From: Populus alba
Lineage: Eukaryota > Streptophyta > Magnoliopsida > Malpighiales > Salicaceae
Direction: 5' to 3'
Length of the DNA stretch: 64,000 nt
Assembly: GCF_005239225.2 (NCBI RefSeq)
Contig: NC_133302.1
Coordinates: forward strand, 17,711,357 to 17,775,356
The notes under the pieces were generated by a model. It was not told the DNA's origin and did not search any database. It saw only the letters and a program-made list of their open reading frames with translations. Shown here one piece after another: positions 23,539 through 36,895 of the stretch (the stretch's first letter is position 1; each line of letters opens with the position of its first letter). A program made the translations under genes and the position numbers.

Positions 23539-26186
23539 TGCCACACGTGCGGCGATGCATCCATTCTCGAATTTGAGTAAACAGGAAATAGGGGTAGAAA
23601 AGGGTTTCTTATCTTTTTTCAGTGGAAAGAGGGAATGGGAGTTGCCACCTAGTATTCTGATCACTAAGAACTCGAACTGGTCTTAGAGATCGGACACAGG
23701 GACTGGTTGCGTAGAGAGAAGGTATTAACACCCCAAATACATCTTACTTAAGGTAAGTGGCATTGTTTAATTGTCTGATATAAACTAAGGTGTTGTCATG
23801 TTTTCTCATTATTAGTTTGTCTAAGGTTTAAGAAAGGTCATTCTCAGTAAGGAAATCCTTATCTTATCAAGTAAAACCTGATGATTCTAATGTCAACAAA
23901 ACAAGAACTACCTCTTATTTAATATTAGAAATACATCTTATGTATAAGTTCTTAATCCCAGATATTATAAGAAAACAAAATATTTTTTTTGATATTTTTG
24001 ACATATTGGCATAGTTCTTATGACTTTAATAAACTTGTTATTAAAGCTCAAAATGCATGCTAATACATATTTTTTTGAATGTTTTTTTTTTGGTATTAAA
24101 ATACAATATGAAATTTGTTATATTTTTTTAGAGATTTGGACGAATGCATGAAAACAAGATATTTTTTTTGTTTTTTAATGGTTTTGCTACATTTTAGAGA
24201 AAAATTAGGTATTTTAATATTGGATTTGTATCTTTACAGTATAAAAATACAAACCAATATTAAGTAAAAAAGGTAGAAAAATACATGAGAAAATCATAAA
24301 TTGTTTTAAAAGTATTTTTGAATTTTTTTTGTTTTTTTAATTTAATATATAATATAATATTATTATATTACAATAATATAATGGGATGGGCTTGGGCCAC
24401 TTTTATAGGTAGAGTCTATCATGATTGGGCTAAAATCGGACCAGAAGAAATTGGGTCGAGGTCAACCCAACATAATTGGGCCAGCATTGGCCCAATACCT
24501 GGGTTAGGCCAATGTTGACCTAATAGATATTCTCTCTTTTTTTTGGGCTAGGCCGAGTCTTGGTCTGGGTCGGCATTGTACGATCTAGAAAACAGTGGAC
24601 TCTCCACTATTCACTTGCAAGAATAATGGAATTATGAAGAAGAAAAGGAAGAAAAAGAAGAAAGAGAAGGAGAAGAAGAGGGAGAAGCAGACCTGCGGTG
24701 GCTCACGGTAATGCTAGTGGTGGCGAAGAGGAAGAATGGCGGTGGTTCGCGATTGTGATGGTGCTAACAACAAGAGAAATAATGGGATAAAGGCTGCTTT
24801 TCTTCTCTTTTTCTTTGTTTTTTTTTTTTTTGTCTCTTGTATTTCCTTTTCTTTTCTTTCTTCTTCCTCAATGTTTTTTTTTTTCTGTTTTTATTGTCTG
24901 TTTTCCTTTGCTTTTCCTTTATTTTCCTTTCTCTATTTTCTTTTTGTTTTGTTCTCTCTCCCTTATTATTCTCCTTTATTTTTTGTGTTCTTTTGTCTGT
25001 CTTTTCTTTTCTTTTTTCTCATCGTTTTGTTCCTTTCTAATCCTCTCCAAAAATCCCTCCCCTTCGTGTGTGTCTCTCCCCTAGTATTTATAAGGGTGAA
25101 AAGGGGGAGAAAGGGCTACTACCCCTGTCAAGTCATAGCATAAAGGTAGGGTGGTTGAGTGGCTCCTAGGCAGCCACCCGCAGGGCTTGTCCCCTTTGTT
25201 TTTTTGCCTCAATAGCAGGGCACAAGGTGGGGTGTGGGTTTTGTTGGTTTTTTGGGGGTTTTGTCAGAGAGAGGGAGAGGGAAAATAGGCACTGCAAAGA
25301 AGGGGAAGAAAAAACTTATTCCACTACCTTTGCTCGTTAGGGGAAGAAGAAGATACATAGTGCCATTCAAAATAGCACAGTTTTAGCCTTTTTTTTGTTT
25401 GTTTATTTAATGTATAGTGCATGAAATGACTTCGTTTTGAACAAAACACTTCGTTTCATTTAAAAGAAAATGGAGCCAAAACTAGTCAAATTCAAAATCA
25501 AACCTTAATTTTTTATTTGTTCAATCAATTCCTCAATTTGATTATAAGAATCAATTTAATTACATCCCTAACAAATTCAATCGTCATCCCTGAAGTTGGA
25601 TGCCTTTTTCACTTTAGTCCTTGGTTTTGAATTTGTGTATTTTGACCCTTAATTGATTAATAAACTCCTAAATCCTTCAATTTAGCCCCTAATTCATTCA
25701 ATTATGACCCCTATGTTTTGCACTCCTTTTTCAGTTTGGTCCTTGGTTTTGGATTTTTTTAATCAAGTCCCTAATTGCCCATCATACTTCAATATTTATG
25801 CAATTAAGCCCCTGATTTGACCAAATTAAATCTTAAAAATTCTAATGTCACCCTTAAACTTTAATTTCTTCCAATTAAATCACAAATTGACTTAAAAGTT
25901 AATTTTTCTTACAATCAAACCCCTCATAAACTCAATTAATCTTTCAACAAAATCTAATTGAGTTCTTAAATATCTGATTTTAAGCTTTCATTAGTAAAAA
26001 ATATATTATCAAATTTCAATCTTTATATTTTTGAACTTTCTCAACTAATCTATGGCCTTTTTTTGAGTGCCTTTATGTCTTCTTTTCACTACCATCAATT
26101 TTTTTTTTTTTCCGATAATTTTTTTCTTTTTTTTCTTTTTCGTCTTTTTTTTTTTTTTTTGAGGACCCAAAAAATGAGTAAGAACA
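23539..26186 (-). mobile_element. Gypsy solo LTR, 2,648 bp, target duplication ATGAT
   Basis: It begins TGCCACACGTGCGG and ends AAGAACA, flanked by ATGAT at 23534-23538 and 26187-26191. Read on the minus strand it has the layout of the 41737-44356 LTR: degenerate repeats with TTTGGTCCTTGGTTTT sequence, a TATAAATA box (25085-25092), a GGCCCA hairpin stretch (24385-24560) and the conserved TAGGTGGCAACTCCC-type block. CT-rich open frames at 24736-25143 are not genes. Confidence 0.85.
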
Positions 26187-26191
26187 ATGAT

Positions 26192-27380
26192 TATACATTA
26201 AGAGACAATCTATCGTTTCAATTATACATTAGAAAAAAAAATATAACTAGAAAAAATAAATAAAAACTTCATTACATTAACGTCCTTTCATTGTTGTGGA
26301 TGAAAGACTTCCAACGTGGCACCATATTTTGTAAGCTGAAAGGTGCACCACTAAGTTAAACGATGCCAGTGGCACATCTATGTCAATTGGATGGACGCAA
26401 TTGTTTGCATTTATCAATCATTCTTTCCTTACCGACACTACGAGTCTACGACTGTGAAATTGGATGGACGCAACGCTATTAATAGAAATATTGTTTTTAT
26501 ATTTTAAAAGTCTATTTTTTAAAAAATAATTTTTTTTTGTTTTAAAGTTTTTTGTGTAATTTTAAAATGTTTTAATGCGTTGATATTAAAAATAATTTTT
26601 TAAAAATAAAAAACAATTATTTTAATATATTTTTAAATAAAAAATATTTTATAATAACATAATTTTTTAGATTTTAGTTTATTGAGGAGGTGGGTCATCC
26701 AATTATAAATGTACTGAAATGTATCTATCATTTCTTTTTATATTTGTATGGATACGTTTGCTTGCTAGTTTTGCTTAAATTTTGCGTAGAGGTTTCTTTT
26801 GTGTCTAAAGTCTTCGTCTTGGTGATCCGTTCTTCCTTGGAGTTGCCGATATCACCTTGTTTATTGTTGGATGGAAATTTACTGGGCTGCATTTCTTCTT
26901 AGTATTCTTTGCTCTTGAACTTGTAATTAAAATAATACGCCGTGATTGAGAGTTAAGTAAGATAATATGCTCACGAATTTTATTTTATGTATTTATATAA
27001 ATTTGATGAATAATTATATAATTAAATTTGATTTTAAAAAAAATTAACAGTACTTCTCCTATATTGAAGACTACCCAAACTGGAGACTACCCAAACTGTT
27101 TAAACTTGCAAATATTGACAAGGTATAAGCTACAAATCGGTTGATTTTATTTTATTTCTACCAGAAATTTTGAATTTTTCAATTTCATCTTATTTTCAAT
27201 GTGATAATATAATGTTTCTAATCCTAAAATAAAGAAGAAGAAAAATCTTATATATAAGCTAACATCTAGACAAATTTAACAATAAAATAGAGAAAAAAAA
27301 TATTCTTCCTATACATTCAACTAGCATCTATATAAATTTAACAATAAAAATTAAAATTCAACAAAAAAATCAAACATTAA
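26192..27380. other. AT-rich intergenic stretch
   Basis: No gene is recognised. 26480-26660 is an AT-rich segment with self-complementary runs that could be a decayed MITE, without clear ends. 27170-27275 resembles the sequence upstream of FAR at 18100-18180, a trace of shared ancestry. Confidence 0.4.
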
Positions 27381-28500
27381 AGCAATATATACAATCAATT
27401 AACATTTATACTACAAATTTAATAATAACATTTAAAATTCAATAAAACAATAAATCTTTATTGCAATAAAAACAATAAAATAGGCAACAAATTAATACAA
27501 AACAACTATAGACTTTAGGAATGAAAAATATTTACCTTAATAATGTGTTTATTTTACATACAATACAAAAACATAAAAAATAAAAATATATATATTGTTA
27601 ATAAACCGAAAACAAAACAAAAAATAAGAAATCATTAAGTCAATTGAATCACAATACATACCTTTTAAACTTTGAAGATGAAGATAGAAATAGAGACACT
27701 AGAAACTGAAGACAAATGCGCCTTCCTTTGAGAGGAAAAAACGAGAGAGGTTGTGAAGTTTACGAATGAGAGGAAAAAATGAATTGAAGGGGTCCTCGCT
27801 AGCTTTTATACTATGTTTTTTCTAACAAAATATTAAAGAAATATTATTTTTAATTATTCCATCGATGATTCCTTCGGTACCATTACCTTGAAATTTTAAA
27901 TTTCGCACAAACAGTTTCGAAAAACCCTCCAGAATTTTAATAGCCTGTCGGTAATTCTCTCGTTATGTTAAAATAGTACACACTATCAAAGATGCGTCAA
28001 TTACTCGTGCTTTGCTTTATGCAAACACACTGATAGATTCACGCATTAATTACTCGCACTTTGCTTTACGCAAACACACTGACGGATTCATTGACGAACA
28101 ATAATTAATATTATTATTAATTAGTGGTGATTCCCTCGGTAACCGTCAGAGGAATCACCAACAAACTCTAACTCATCGGTATTTCTGTCGGTGATATGTG
28201 AACAAGTTCCCTTTGCCTCTAGATTACACTAATGGACTCAAACCTGTCGGTGTTTTCATCAGTGATGTGTGAACAGTTCCATTCGCCTCTGGAATACACA
28301 AATGGACTTAAACCGTCAGTGTTTCTATCGATGATGTGCACAGTGAATGCCAGATTGTGTCTGTATTCCCTGTCTATCTTCCCTGCAAAAAACTTAAAAT
28401 GAAGCTGCATGCCAACCCAATAACAGCAGTTCACATAACAATTATAAAATAAATATTTCTTTGTACAAAATTTCATCCATAAATATTACATTACAAAAAA
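27381..28500 (-). mobile_element. CACTA element 3' terminal region (unit 2)
   Basis: The counterpart of 8885-9985. Subterminal motifs (CATCGATGATTCC, CTCGGTAACCGTCAG, CATCGGTATTTC) crowd 27850-28350. The left terminal CACTA box was not located, so the element's 3' edge is uncertain. Confidence 0.6.
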
Positions 28501-29069
28501 AATCCTTCACACTTTCATATTCTGATAGTTAGTTAGAATTATCTTCTTCTTCTTCAATTAAATCATTATCAACTCCATCGCAATCTTCAACATTGATAAC
28601 ATTGTTATCATCATCTTCATCGACTTGTGATTGTCTATTGGAGCTCATATCACCATTCAACTTCTCAGCATCAACATCAACAATACTATTATCGAAGACG
28701 TGAAATTTTAAATTATCCTCTAAGTCAATCGATGGAGCAACTCGATATGGTTCAACCAACTCACTAACTTGAAAGACATCATCTCCCCTACTTGTGTCTT
28801 TGTTCTTATCCTGAACAACCTCGACACAACCCCTAATTTCATTTTTAAAATTGATAACAAATTAACTCTTTATCGATGATGTCTAAAGGAATGGGTGTAT
28901 GTGTAGTAAATTTGCTGGCATTGCTTGGCAAAAACAAAAACATCATTTACGTTATGGAGTCTAAATTTTGAGTTAATTCGACCAGACCATAGAAGGGATC
29001 TACTTTGATTCCTCTGTTAATGGTGTCATATCAATGGCATTTGAATAAAAAACACTTTATTATGCTTAT
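28501..29069 (-). pseudogene. CACTA transposase C-terminus (DUF4216 end and acidic tail)
   Basis: Minus-strand frame 28759-28529 contains 'EPYRVAPSIDLEDNLKFHV' and an acidic tail rich in D, E and N, matching 10230-10030 of unit 1. Upstream (29060-28800) a broken block parallels the DUF4216-like region. It is separated from the rest of the transposase by the LTR insertion starting at 29070. Confidence 0.65.
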
Positions 29070-30843
29070 TGTCAATACACGACGTAGGAAGACGGCTCCG
29101 CTCTTTTGTTTTTTATTTTACAAAAAAGATTTTTTTATTGGGGGAAATAGATTTTATTGGAGTCGCCATCTAGTAATTTGAGGGAACTAGAAATCCCAAA
29201 TTAGACACTGGTCTTAGAGATTCAGGTACTGGGTTAGTTATGATTAAGGGAAAGTAGACACCACCCTTAAAACATCCTTTCAAAAGAAAGGTTACCCTTA
29301 CTTGTGTGTTTTTATATTTGATTCAAATGCTATTATATTTTGAGCTTATTTGCAATTTTTATTTTTTTTATAAAATAGTTAACGTCGATCCCTAAAATTA
29401 GGAGACATGTTAAAAATGACATCAGTCCCTAAAAATAGGAGACTCGTCTAAAATATTGACGTTTAACCCTAAAAAGGAGATTTACGTTTGAGTTACCAAA
29501 AGGAAAAAATGGACATAATCCATATTTGGTATAAATACCCTTGACATCGGTCCTTTTCTGTAAAAAGAGACGTGTCAACAAACAACGTTCGTAGGAGACG
29601 TGTTAAAAAAATGACATCAGTTCCTAAAAATAGGAAACTCGTCTAAAATATTGACGTTTAACCCTAAAAAGGATAAGTACGTCTGAGTTACTGAAAAAAC
29701 TATGGACATAATCCCTATTTGATATTTAAATTTTTGACATCGGTCCTTTTCTGTAAAAAAGAGACGTGTCGATAAAATATTCGTTTATTAAATAAAAATT
29801 ATTTTGATATCATTGAGAAATGGGTATAATCATATCCAAGAATTGGGCTTTGGACCCACGAACGATAACATGACAGGATGGGTGTTGGACCCGAGTCGTT
29901 ATTCTTTTTATACTTGTTTCTGTTTTTTTTTTGTTTTACAACATGCAATAAAATTTACAAATATTTATATACAAAAAATGAAAAAATGTAAAAAATGTTA
30001 GGAATCTCAAAAAAATTACCTGAATGCCCCTGTATAGGTAACAGACTGAAATACCCTCGGATTTCTTGGAAAATCACAAAAATGCCACTAGCGGCGCGTG
30101 TGGCTCACGCGCGGTTACTGTTGGTGGCGGTGAAATTTTCCGGCGAGCTTTACAGCCAATAAATGGTTGATTCTGGTAGATCTCAAGGAGAAGATTCTGA
30201 TGGTGGTGGTATCGACGGCCGTTGATGGCTGACAAGGGAGAATCGTCGACTTGAAGCTTCGGTGGCCGGCGAGAATCGCAGCCTTTTTCCGACTAGATGC
30301 GGCGGCGAAAACGGTTAAAACCGCCGGGGTTTTGCTTTTAACCAATGTATCAACCTTTCTGTGGTGGTGCGGAGGCTTGATATGGCCGGAAAGTGGAGAT
30401 CGGATGACAGAGAGGGAGTCGCCGGCGAGAAGAGAGAGAAGCTCTGAGCCACGCTATGGTGTGAACGCGTACACGGTACACGGTACACGGTACACCTGTA
30501 CCGCTGAACTCTATACGCCATTGGATCTCGGATGAAATGATCGGATGGCTGTGATTGGCTTGATCTGCAGGTTGATCGGACAGCCCGGATTGTCTGGTTT
30601 TTGATCCGGTGTAGCGCGGTGCACCGAAAGCTTGGTACACCGGGTGACGTGGCGCAACGGGATCCAATCTCAGATTATTTCAATGGCTGAGATTTTGTTG
30701 GGATATGTTTGGTATTTTCCAAATTATTATTTTTTTAAAATATATCTTACTCTCCCGAGGAAAAACAAGAAAAAATGAATAGTGGCAAATATAAATCAAT
30801 TCTTTCACTTCTTTTCTGCCTCTCCTCCTCTCCTGTGTCGGAT

Positions 30844-30877
30844 TGTCACTGGCTATTTATAGCCATAGCCAGTGACA
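30844..30877 (-). promoter_or_regulatory. TATA box inside a 13-bp inverted repeat
   Basis: TGTCACTGGCTAT (30844-30856) and ATAGCCAGTGACA (30865-30877) are perfect inverse complements around TTATAGCC. The minus strand reads GGCTATAAATAGCC in the centre, a TATA box in the promoter position for this reverse LTR. Confidence 0.5.
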
Positions 30878-31240
30878 GGGGACAAACTGCCTACAACGCC
30901 TACAATGCCTACCAAGATATCAGCAAAATTAGCCTGCTTACTAGTTGACAAAAAAAATATGCTGCCTACAATAGTATTATTAATTTTATATTATTAATTT
31001 TGTTGTATTATATATAATAATAAATAATTATATAGGTAAAATTAAAAACTCAAATCAGTATTTGAAAAAGCACAACTCAACCGCTAAAAATCAATTTTAA
31101 TTACCAAAAATTATGTCGAAACATAAAAAAACTTTCAATGGGTATCGACCCGATGGACCGGGTTTTGACCAAAAATAACAGATTTTGACCCAAAATGGCT
31201 TGAAACTCATTTTTCATCTCGGTCGACATGGTTAGACCCG

Positions 31241-31478
31241 TATTGACCCGATGAACTCGGTTTTGGTCAAAAATGACGGTTTTGACCCAAAACAGCTCGA
31301 AAACTCATTTTTTACCCTGGTTGACATGGTTTGACCCGTATTGACCCGGTGAACTCGGTTTTGGTCGAAAATGACGGTTTTGACCCGAAACAACCCGAAA
31401 ACTCATTTTTTACCCTGGTCGACATGGTTTGACCAGTATTGACCCGGTGAACTCGGTTTTGATGGAAAGATACGGTTG
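31241..31478. repeat. 98-bp tandem repeat, about 2.5 copies
   Basis: GACCCGRTGAACTCGG recurs at 31245, 31343 and 31441. Each unit has GGTCAAAA and TTTTGACC arms (one copy GGTCGAAA) that can pair. Confidence 0.75.
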
Positions 31479-31489
31479 ACCAGTACCAT

Positions 31490-34400
31490 GATAGATAATG
31501 AGTTTGTGATAGTGGCAAATTGTTCATCTTATAATCAAAAGATTTGAGATTCAGTCAACTGTGAGTTATTAGACAATAAATATTGTCAATGTTGCCTACG
31601 AGATTTTCAAAAATACATGAGTTTGTGATATTACAATAGATAAATAGTCCATTTATAACAAAGTTTAAGTAGTATATATACTTGCTGAATAAAAGGTCTC
31701 AGTTCATTGTAGTTAAATAAAACATATTATGTGCTTGTTTAAATTCTATTTCAGACAAATATCTACCCCTTATTGCCTTTTTAGATGTGGTTTGTCCAGG
31801 ATTGGAGAATATTGACAAGTTTCCACTCGAAGGCACTTCACATCCATCATTATGCCATGGAACGTAATTGATTCTCATTCTCAAATGAGGCTCAAAATAG
31901 TACAAGATAAATATTGAGATCTACTCAATAATATAGGTCTCACAAATCAAAGCCTCAACATGTGCCTTATTCTTAACCTTTTTAAAAAAAATTAAACAAG
32001 TACCTACATGGAATTAAACAAATAATTGATTAAAAAAACAATGAAAATACATTAATAATTAAATTGCATCTGTAATATCTAACCTCTTGAATGGATACAT
32101 CCATCTTTACTAGACTAGGCCTCTAACTTTTGCCTTATATGGGTAGATTCTCAATCGAGTCAAAAAATGATGGAGGGAATATCATCTCAAGTTTGTATAT
32201 TGTCTCGACGATATTCATTCCAAGCCTCTCAATGTGATGTGTATGCAACTTGCTAGAGTATATATCTCTAAATAAATGATTGATCTTCGTGAGTGCATCT
32301 CATATCCCCTTTGACAATAAATCATGATAAGCTAATGAAATGAGTGTTTGCATAAACTCATGGTAGTCATGGCTCTTCATTCCATACAATCTTCATTCCT
32401 TGAGATTAACCAACCTTGATATGTTCAAGGCATGTCCATCAAAAAAATACAAACTCTTAAGCCATTGGTATACTAGTAGTTGTACATTCTTTTCTAAGGC
32501 GAAGCTAGCCCTTGACATTGCGACCTTTGACCCATCAAAAACCAACTCTATATTTTTACAGTTATAAAACAACGTTATATCCATTCTAGCCTTGATGTTG
32601 TCCTTTGTCTTCCCCTTCATGTCCATGACCATGTTGAAAATGTTCTCAAACATGTTCTTTTCTATGTGCATGACAGATGAGATTGGTTTTCCAATAAGGA
32701 AGCTCTTAGAAAAACCTTCGCTTTACCCAGTTGTAAGTCAAACCAAAACCATAAAACTTATGCTTACAAGATTGGAAACCAAACACAATGTCACCGTACT
32801 TTGACACCACGTCATGCAATTCTTCAGCAGAAAGATATGGGGGTGCAACATCCTTTTTAGATCTGCCAAAAAAAAAATCATTTATGTTCTTTCTATACCT
32901 GTGATTTGTTGGCAATAAAAAAAGATGATTTACCCCTGTTTGTTAGTGTGAATGCCTTATTGTTTTTCATGCAGTATGGACATGCTAGTTTTCCATACGT
33001 GCTCCAACCAGAAATCATTCCATAAGCTAAAAAATCATTGATGGTCCACATCAAAGCTGTCTTCATAAGAAAATTCTATTTTCTCAATACATCATTAGTC
33101 AAAGCTCTAGACGACCATAATTGCGTCAACTTATCAATCAACAGTTGGAGACAAACATCTATATTCTGGTCTACACTGTTATGATCGGGTATGACTGTAG
33201 ATAAAAATATGAACTCCGATCTCATACACATCCCCAATGGTAAGTTGTAAATAATAAGTATAATCGGCCAACAAAAATAAAGAGCAGCAAATGACCCGAA
33301 TGGGTTGAATCTGTTTGTACACAACCCAATATGCATGTTCCTTGATTTAGCTTAAAAGTAAGGATGCACATTGTTAAAGTATTTACATGCTTTAACATCA
33401 AAAGAATGCACCATCACTCCATCTACCACATCATGTGATTGGTGCCATGTCATGTGCTCAACAGTCTTTGGTTACATGACTAACCTCTGCAATCTAGGTG
33501 CAATTGGAAAGTATCTTAGTTTTTTATATGCTATAAGAGTCTTTCCCATGCAAGTTCTAGGTTTGTAATAAGAATGCCCACATGTCATGCACTCGGTCAA
33601 CTCAGCATTTTCAAGGTAGTACAACATGTGGAAGTTTGAACACATGTCCATTTTTTGGTATCCTAAACTAGGGTCTTTAATCATGGACTTAATGTAATAG
33701 CTCGGCTTTATTTGCCATATATTATCCGCTTTGGGCCTTACTGCCCTTACAGTTTTGTTCCTAGTGACACGAGCCTAACGCCCCAAAACGCGTATGATAA
33801 GTTAGCAACCAGCACTCTTAATAAGGCCAGCTACCAATCCCTCACTCGCCGATGAGGGATATGACACTTAACAATATATAACTTTTTTAGTTTGCTCCCT
33901 TTAAGTAAAATGCTTCTGGTCTATTCGATAATTCTATCACAACCGGCCTCACTCAACCTATAATTCGACTTGATGGTGAACACATGTGCAACAACCGATA
34001 ATTTACTATGATTTGTGCAACCATCCCATAATGGTTCATCAGAATCTTTCAGTAAATAAATAAAAACTTGTTTGCATCTGTATTAGGTTCTTCTTATATA
34101 ATTGGACATTCACTGGCATTATCTTAATTCATTTTCATTGCATCCATCACCATATTCTTGTAAGAATTATTGTTGTCATTTACAACTCCATGCACGTTGT
34201 TAGCACTAGAAGTTGACCCAACCATTGTTTCTACCATGCTTTCATTATGAACAAATAGTTCTCCTTATGCATACCAAGATAAGTACTCCTCTATGAACCC
34301 TTTGTGTAGAAGATGCATCGTTACAATATCTGGATGAAAATATTTTTTATTTTTACACCTCCTACATAGACACCTAATACTGCCTCCAATAATATTTCTT

Positions 34401-34545
34401 GGAATAAATGTTGCAAAATTAATAATACTTTGAACCCCATTACAATAATATATTCTCCGCAATCCTTGAAGTGAATCTCGATACATCCATGAACGAACAT
34501 CCATGACTTCTATTGAACCTCTATAAAATATTGATGACAACATGA
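31490..34545 (-). pseudogene. CACTA (En/Spm) TNP2-type transposase, degraded
   Basis: Minus strand from the high end: 34543-34265 carries a transposase-associated domain with 'SWMYRDSL' and the zinc-binding 'CLCRRCKNKKYFHP'. 33684-33472 has 'CMTCGHSYYKPR'. 33336-33076 is a TNP2 block with 'NRFNPFGSFAALYFCWPIIL'. 32915-32706 has 'GDIVFGFQSCKHKFYGFG', and 32671-32393 starts 'MHIEKNMFENIFNMVMDMKG'. The blocks are collinear with Transposase_21 proteins but separated by stops, frameshifts and AT-rich introns or gaps. This copy keeps the N-terminal half that unit 1 lacks. Confidence 0.8.
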
Positions 34546-35185
34546 ATTAATTAACTATGTTAAGTAAATAAATTTGTAAAAATATTGTTTTAGCTCAATA
34601 TTATCCAACTTACTTTCAAACTTCTCTTAAATATTCATTATTGATTATCTACGTACATATAAATTTATACACATTAATTTATGGAAATTACAACTCGGCA
34701 ATAAAATTGACAAAAATTAAAATGGACCCATTAAACAAGCTATTATTTATTTCATCACAGCACACCTAAGTCAATAATTCAATATAAAATTCCAAAATTT
34801 ACAAACAAATACAATTTTACAAAATCTAAAACAAACCATAACAAGTACAAAATTATAAATCCATACTACAAGTTTGTTTGAGAAAAAACAATAAAACAAG
34901 TAAACACCCAAACAAAATACATATACTAAAAAAACATGTTTAATAATAAAATTGAGATTTTAAAATTGTGTTAAAATTTTTTTAAAAAAAAAAAGATAGA
35001 TGCACTTACTAAAAATGAAAATCCATTATAAATCATAACACGGATGTTGTGACTATAAAAGTTAAAGAACAATGAGTTGTGTTGAGATGAGGGAGGGATG
35101 TTTAGGGGAGGCTGTTGTTTGCAATGGGAGGAGATGCAAGGGGGAAGAAGAAGGAGAAATAGAGGAGAGGAGAGTTGATGGTTAG
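34546..35185 (-). mobile_element. CACTA 5' untranslated region up to the gypsy insertion
   Basis: AT-rich non-coding DNA ending in GTTAG (35181-35185), the left target-site copy of the gypsy element. The CACTA end continues beyond that element at 44357-44708. Confidence 0.55.
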
Positions 35186-36895
35186 TGTTGTAACCCATTT
35201 TTGGGTCCCCATGAAAAATAAAATAAATAGCCAAAAGAGGTTAGAAAAATAACAGAAGGCAGAAGCGCTCAGGAAACAGTCAGAAAATTGGTCAAGGAAT
35301 TTAAAAATACAAGGATTGAATTTTTTGACAGTATATTCTTGAAGGATGAAAGCCCTATTGAGAAGGAAAATTTGAATTTTGAGGAGAAAAGCCCAAATTT
35401 GGATTTTTATGGACTTAATTGGATTTTTATGGATTTAATTGGATTTTTATTTGAATTTATAGAGGATTTGATTGCAAGAAAAATTGATTTTTAAGTCGAT
35501 TTGGGCTTTAATTTGGAGAAATTTAAGTTCTGGGGCCAAAATATATTTTTTAGGAATTTATTGGGTCAAATCAGGGGCTTAATTGCATAAATATTAAAGT
35601 TTAATGGCCAATTAGGGACTTAATTAAGAAAATCCGAAACCAGGGACCAAATTGGAAGAGGCGCGTAAATGGAGGGGCTGCAATTATTCGGTTCAGGGGC
35701 CTAATTGAAGAAATTGAAAGTTTATTAATCAATTGAGGGCTCAATTGCATAAATCAGAGGCCAAGGACTAAAGTGAAAAAGGCGGCCAACAAGAGGGGCG
35801 GGGACCGAATTCGGAGGACTGATTTGAAGTTTGCCCATTTAAATGAAACGGCGCGTTTTATCCAAAACGACGCCGTTTCATATATGAAAAAAGGGTTTGT
35901 ATTTTTTTTTACTGCGTAGGTCTAAATTCAGTATTTAAAATATCTGATTTTCGTCAAGACATCCGAAATTTTCAAAGATAAATTTTTTTTCTTTCAAAAA
36001 TTTCTAAAATTCCTTTAAAAATATTGTGGATTTTTCCGCATATTTTTTTTATGACTTAATATTAGTTGTATTTTTATTTTGTGGAGATACAAATTCAGTA
36101 TTAAAAATACCTGATTTCGTCAAAAAAAATATTGTTTTAAAAAAATATATATATATATTTTTCTTGCGTGTTGCATACGGCCAATACTCTAACATGTTTT
36201 AAAAGTTTTTTTTATAAAGAAAAAGATATTGGAAGCTTCAAAAGTGTGTTTTCGCATAGATTTCTTAAACACAAATTATTTTCTTGCATTTCTGGATTTT
36301 ACAACGTGTTTGTAAAATTCCAAAGGGTATTGGCCAATATTCCAAAAACTATAAAAATCTTATTTTTGGAGAAGGAATTTATTTATTACCGCTAATGTTT
36401 GGATAAAGAAATCCTTAAAAGGATTAATATCCAAAATATTATTGGGAGTAATAAATCCGCACACATTCTTGAAAGAAGCCTTGATTATAATCGAGGACAT
36501 TTCAAAATTTAATTTTTTTTTATTCCACGATTTATGAGTCGCAAACTTTTGAAATACTAGGGGAAAAATGAGCTTTCAAAGCACATGGAATCTCCTTAGA
36601 TTTCTATCCAAAATCAATTGACGAGCCTAGAAAATACCAATACCATAGCAATTATAAAGCAAACCAAACACCAAGCAGCTTACCTTATGTAGGGCGTACT
36701 AGGGGTGCTAATACCTTCCCTTTACGCAACCAGTCCCTTGCCTTAGAATCTCTGAAAGACCAGTTAGGGTTCCTAGTGACCAAAATACTAGGTGGCGACT
36801 CCAAAGAACCAAATCAGCAAAACAGAACAAAACGAAAGTCGCTAGTCGAATGTCGCAAACAAAATTCTTTTTGTTTTTTTTTTTTGGGTGCGACA
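35186..36895 (+). repeat. 5' LTR, 1,710 bp, promoter segment deleted
   Basis: TGTTGTAACCC to GGGTGCGACA, followed by GTTAG. It is nearly identical to the 3' LTR except for 909 bp absent between 35892 and 35893 (3' LTR 42444-43352). The missing part holds the TATA box and GGCCCA hairpins, so this LTR cannot start transcription in the usual way. Confidence 0.92.

Larger units (their letters stand above)
29070..31480 (-). mobile_element. Reverse gypsy-type LTR inserted in the CACTA element
   Basis: It starts TGTCAATACACGACG, with GGAGTCGCCATCTAG near 29160, the reverse of the LTR block seen at 36788. It is absent from the unit 1 CACTA copy. It holds two diverged copies of a block of about 193 bp (29395-29770), a GC-rich part (30060-30660) whose overlapping frames look accidental, a TATAAATA box inside a 13-bp inverted repeat (30844-30877), and a 98-bp tandem repeat (31240-31456). 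The right edge and target duplication are unclear; about 300 bp of CACTA sequence is also missing there. Confidence 0.6.

Noticed and set aside
24736..25143. Overlapping frames rich in F, S and L
   Set aside because: They lie in the T-rich leader of a solo LTR in three frames at once.
26480..26660. MITE with terminal inverted repeats
   Set aside because: Self-complementarity is that of A/T runs; no defined ends or target duplication could be read.
30115..30667. Overlapping frames in a GC-rich patch
   Set aside because: Both strands are open together inside an LTR insertion, with no recognisable protein feature.
36793..36802. TGGCGACTCC as a tRNA-Arg-type primer-binding site (Ogre-like)
   Set aside because: The LTR continues about 95 bp beyond it to GCGACA, where the GTTAG target copy follows; the motif also exists inside the 3' LTR and solo LTRs, so it is LTR-internal.
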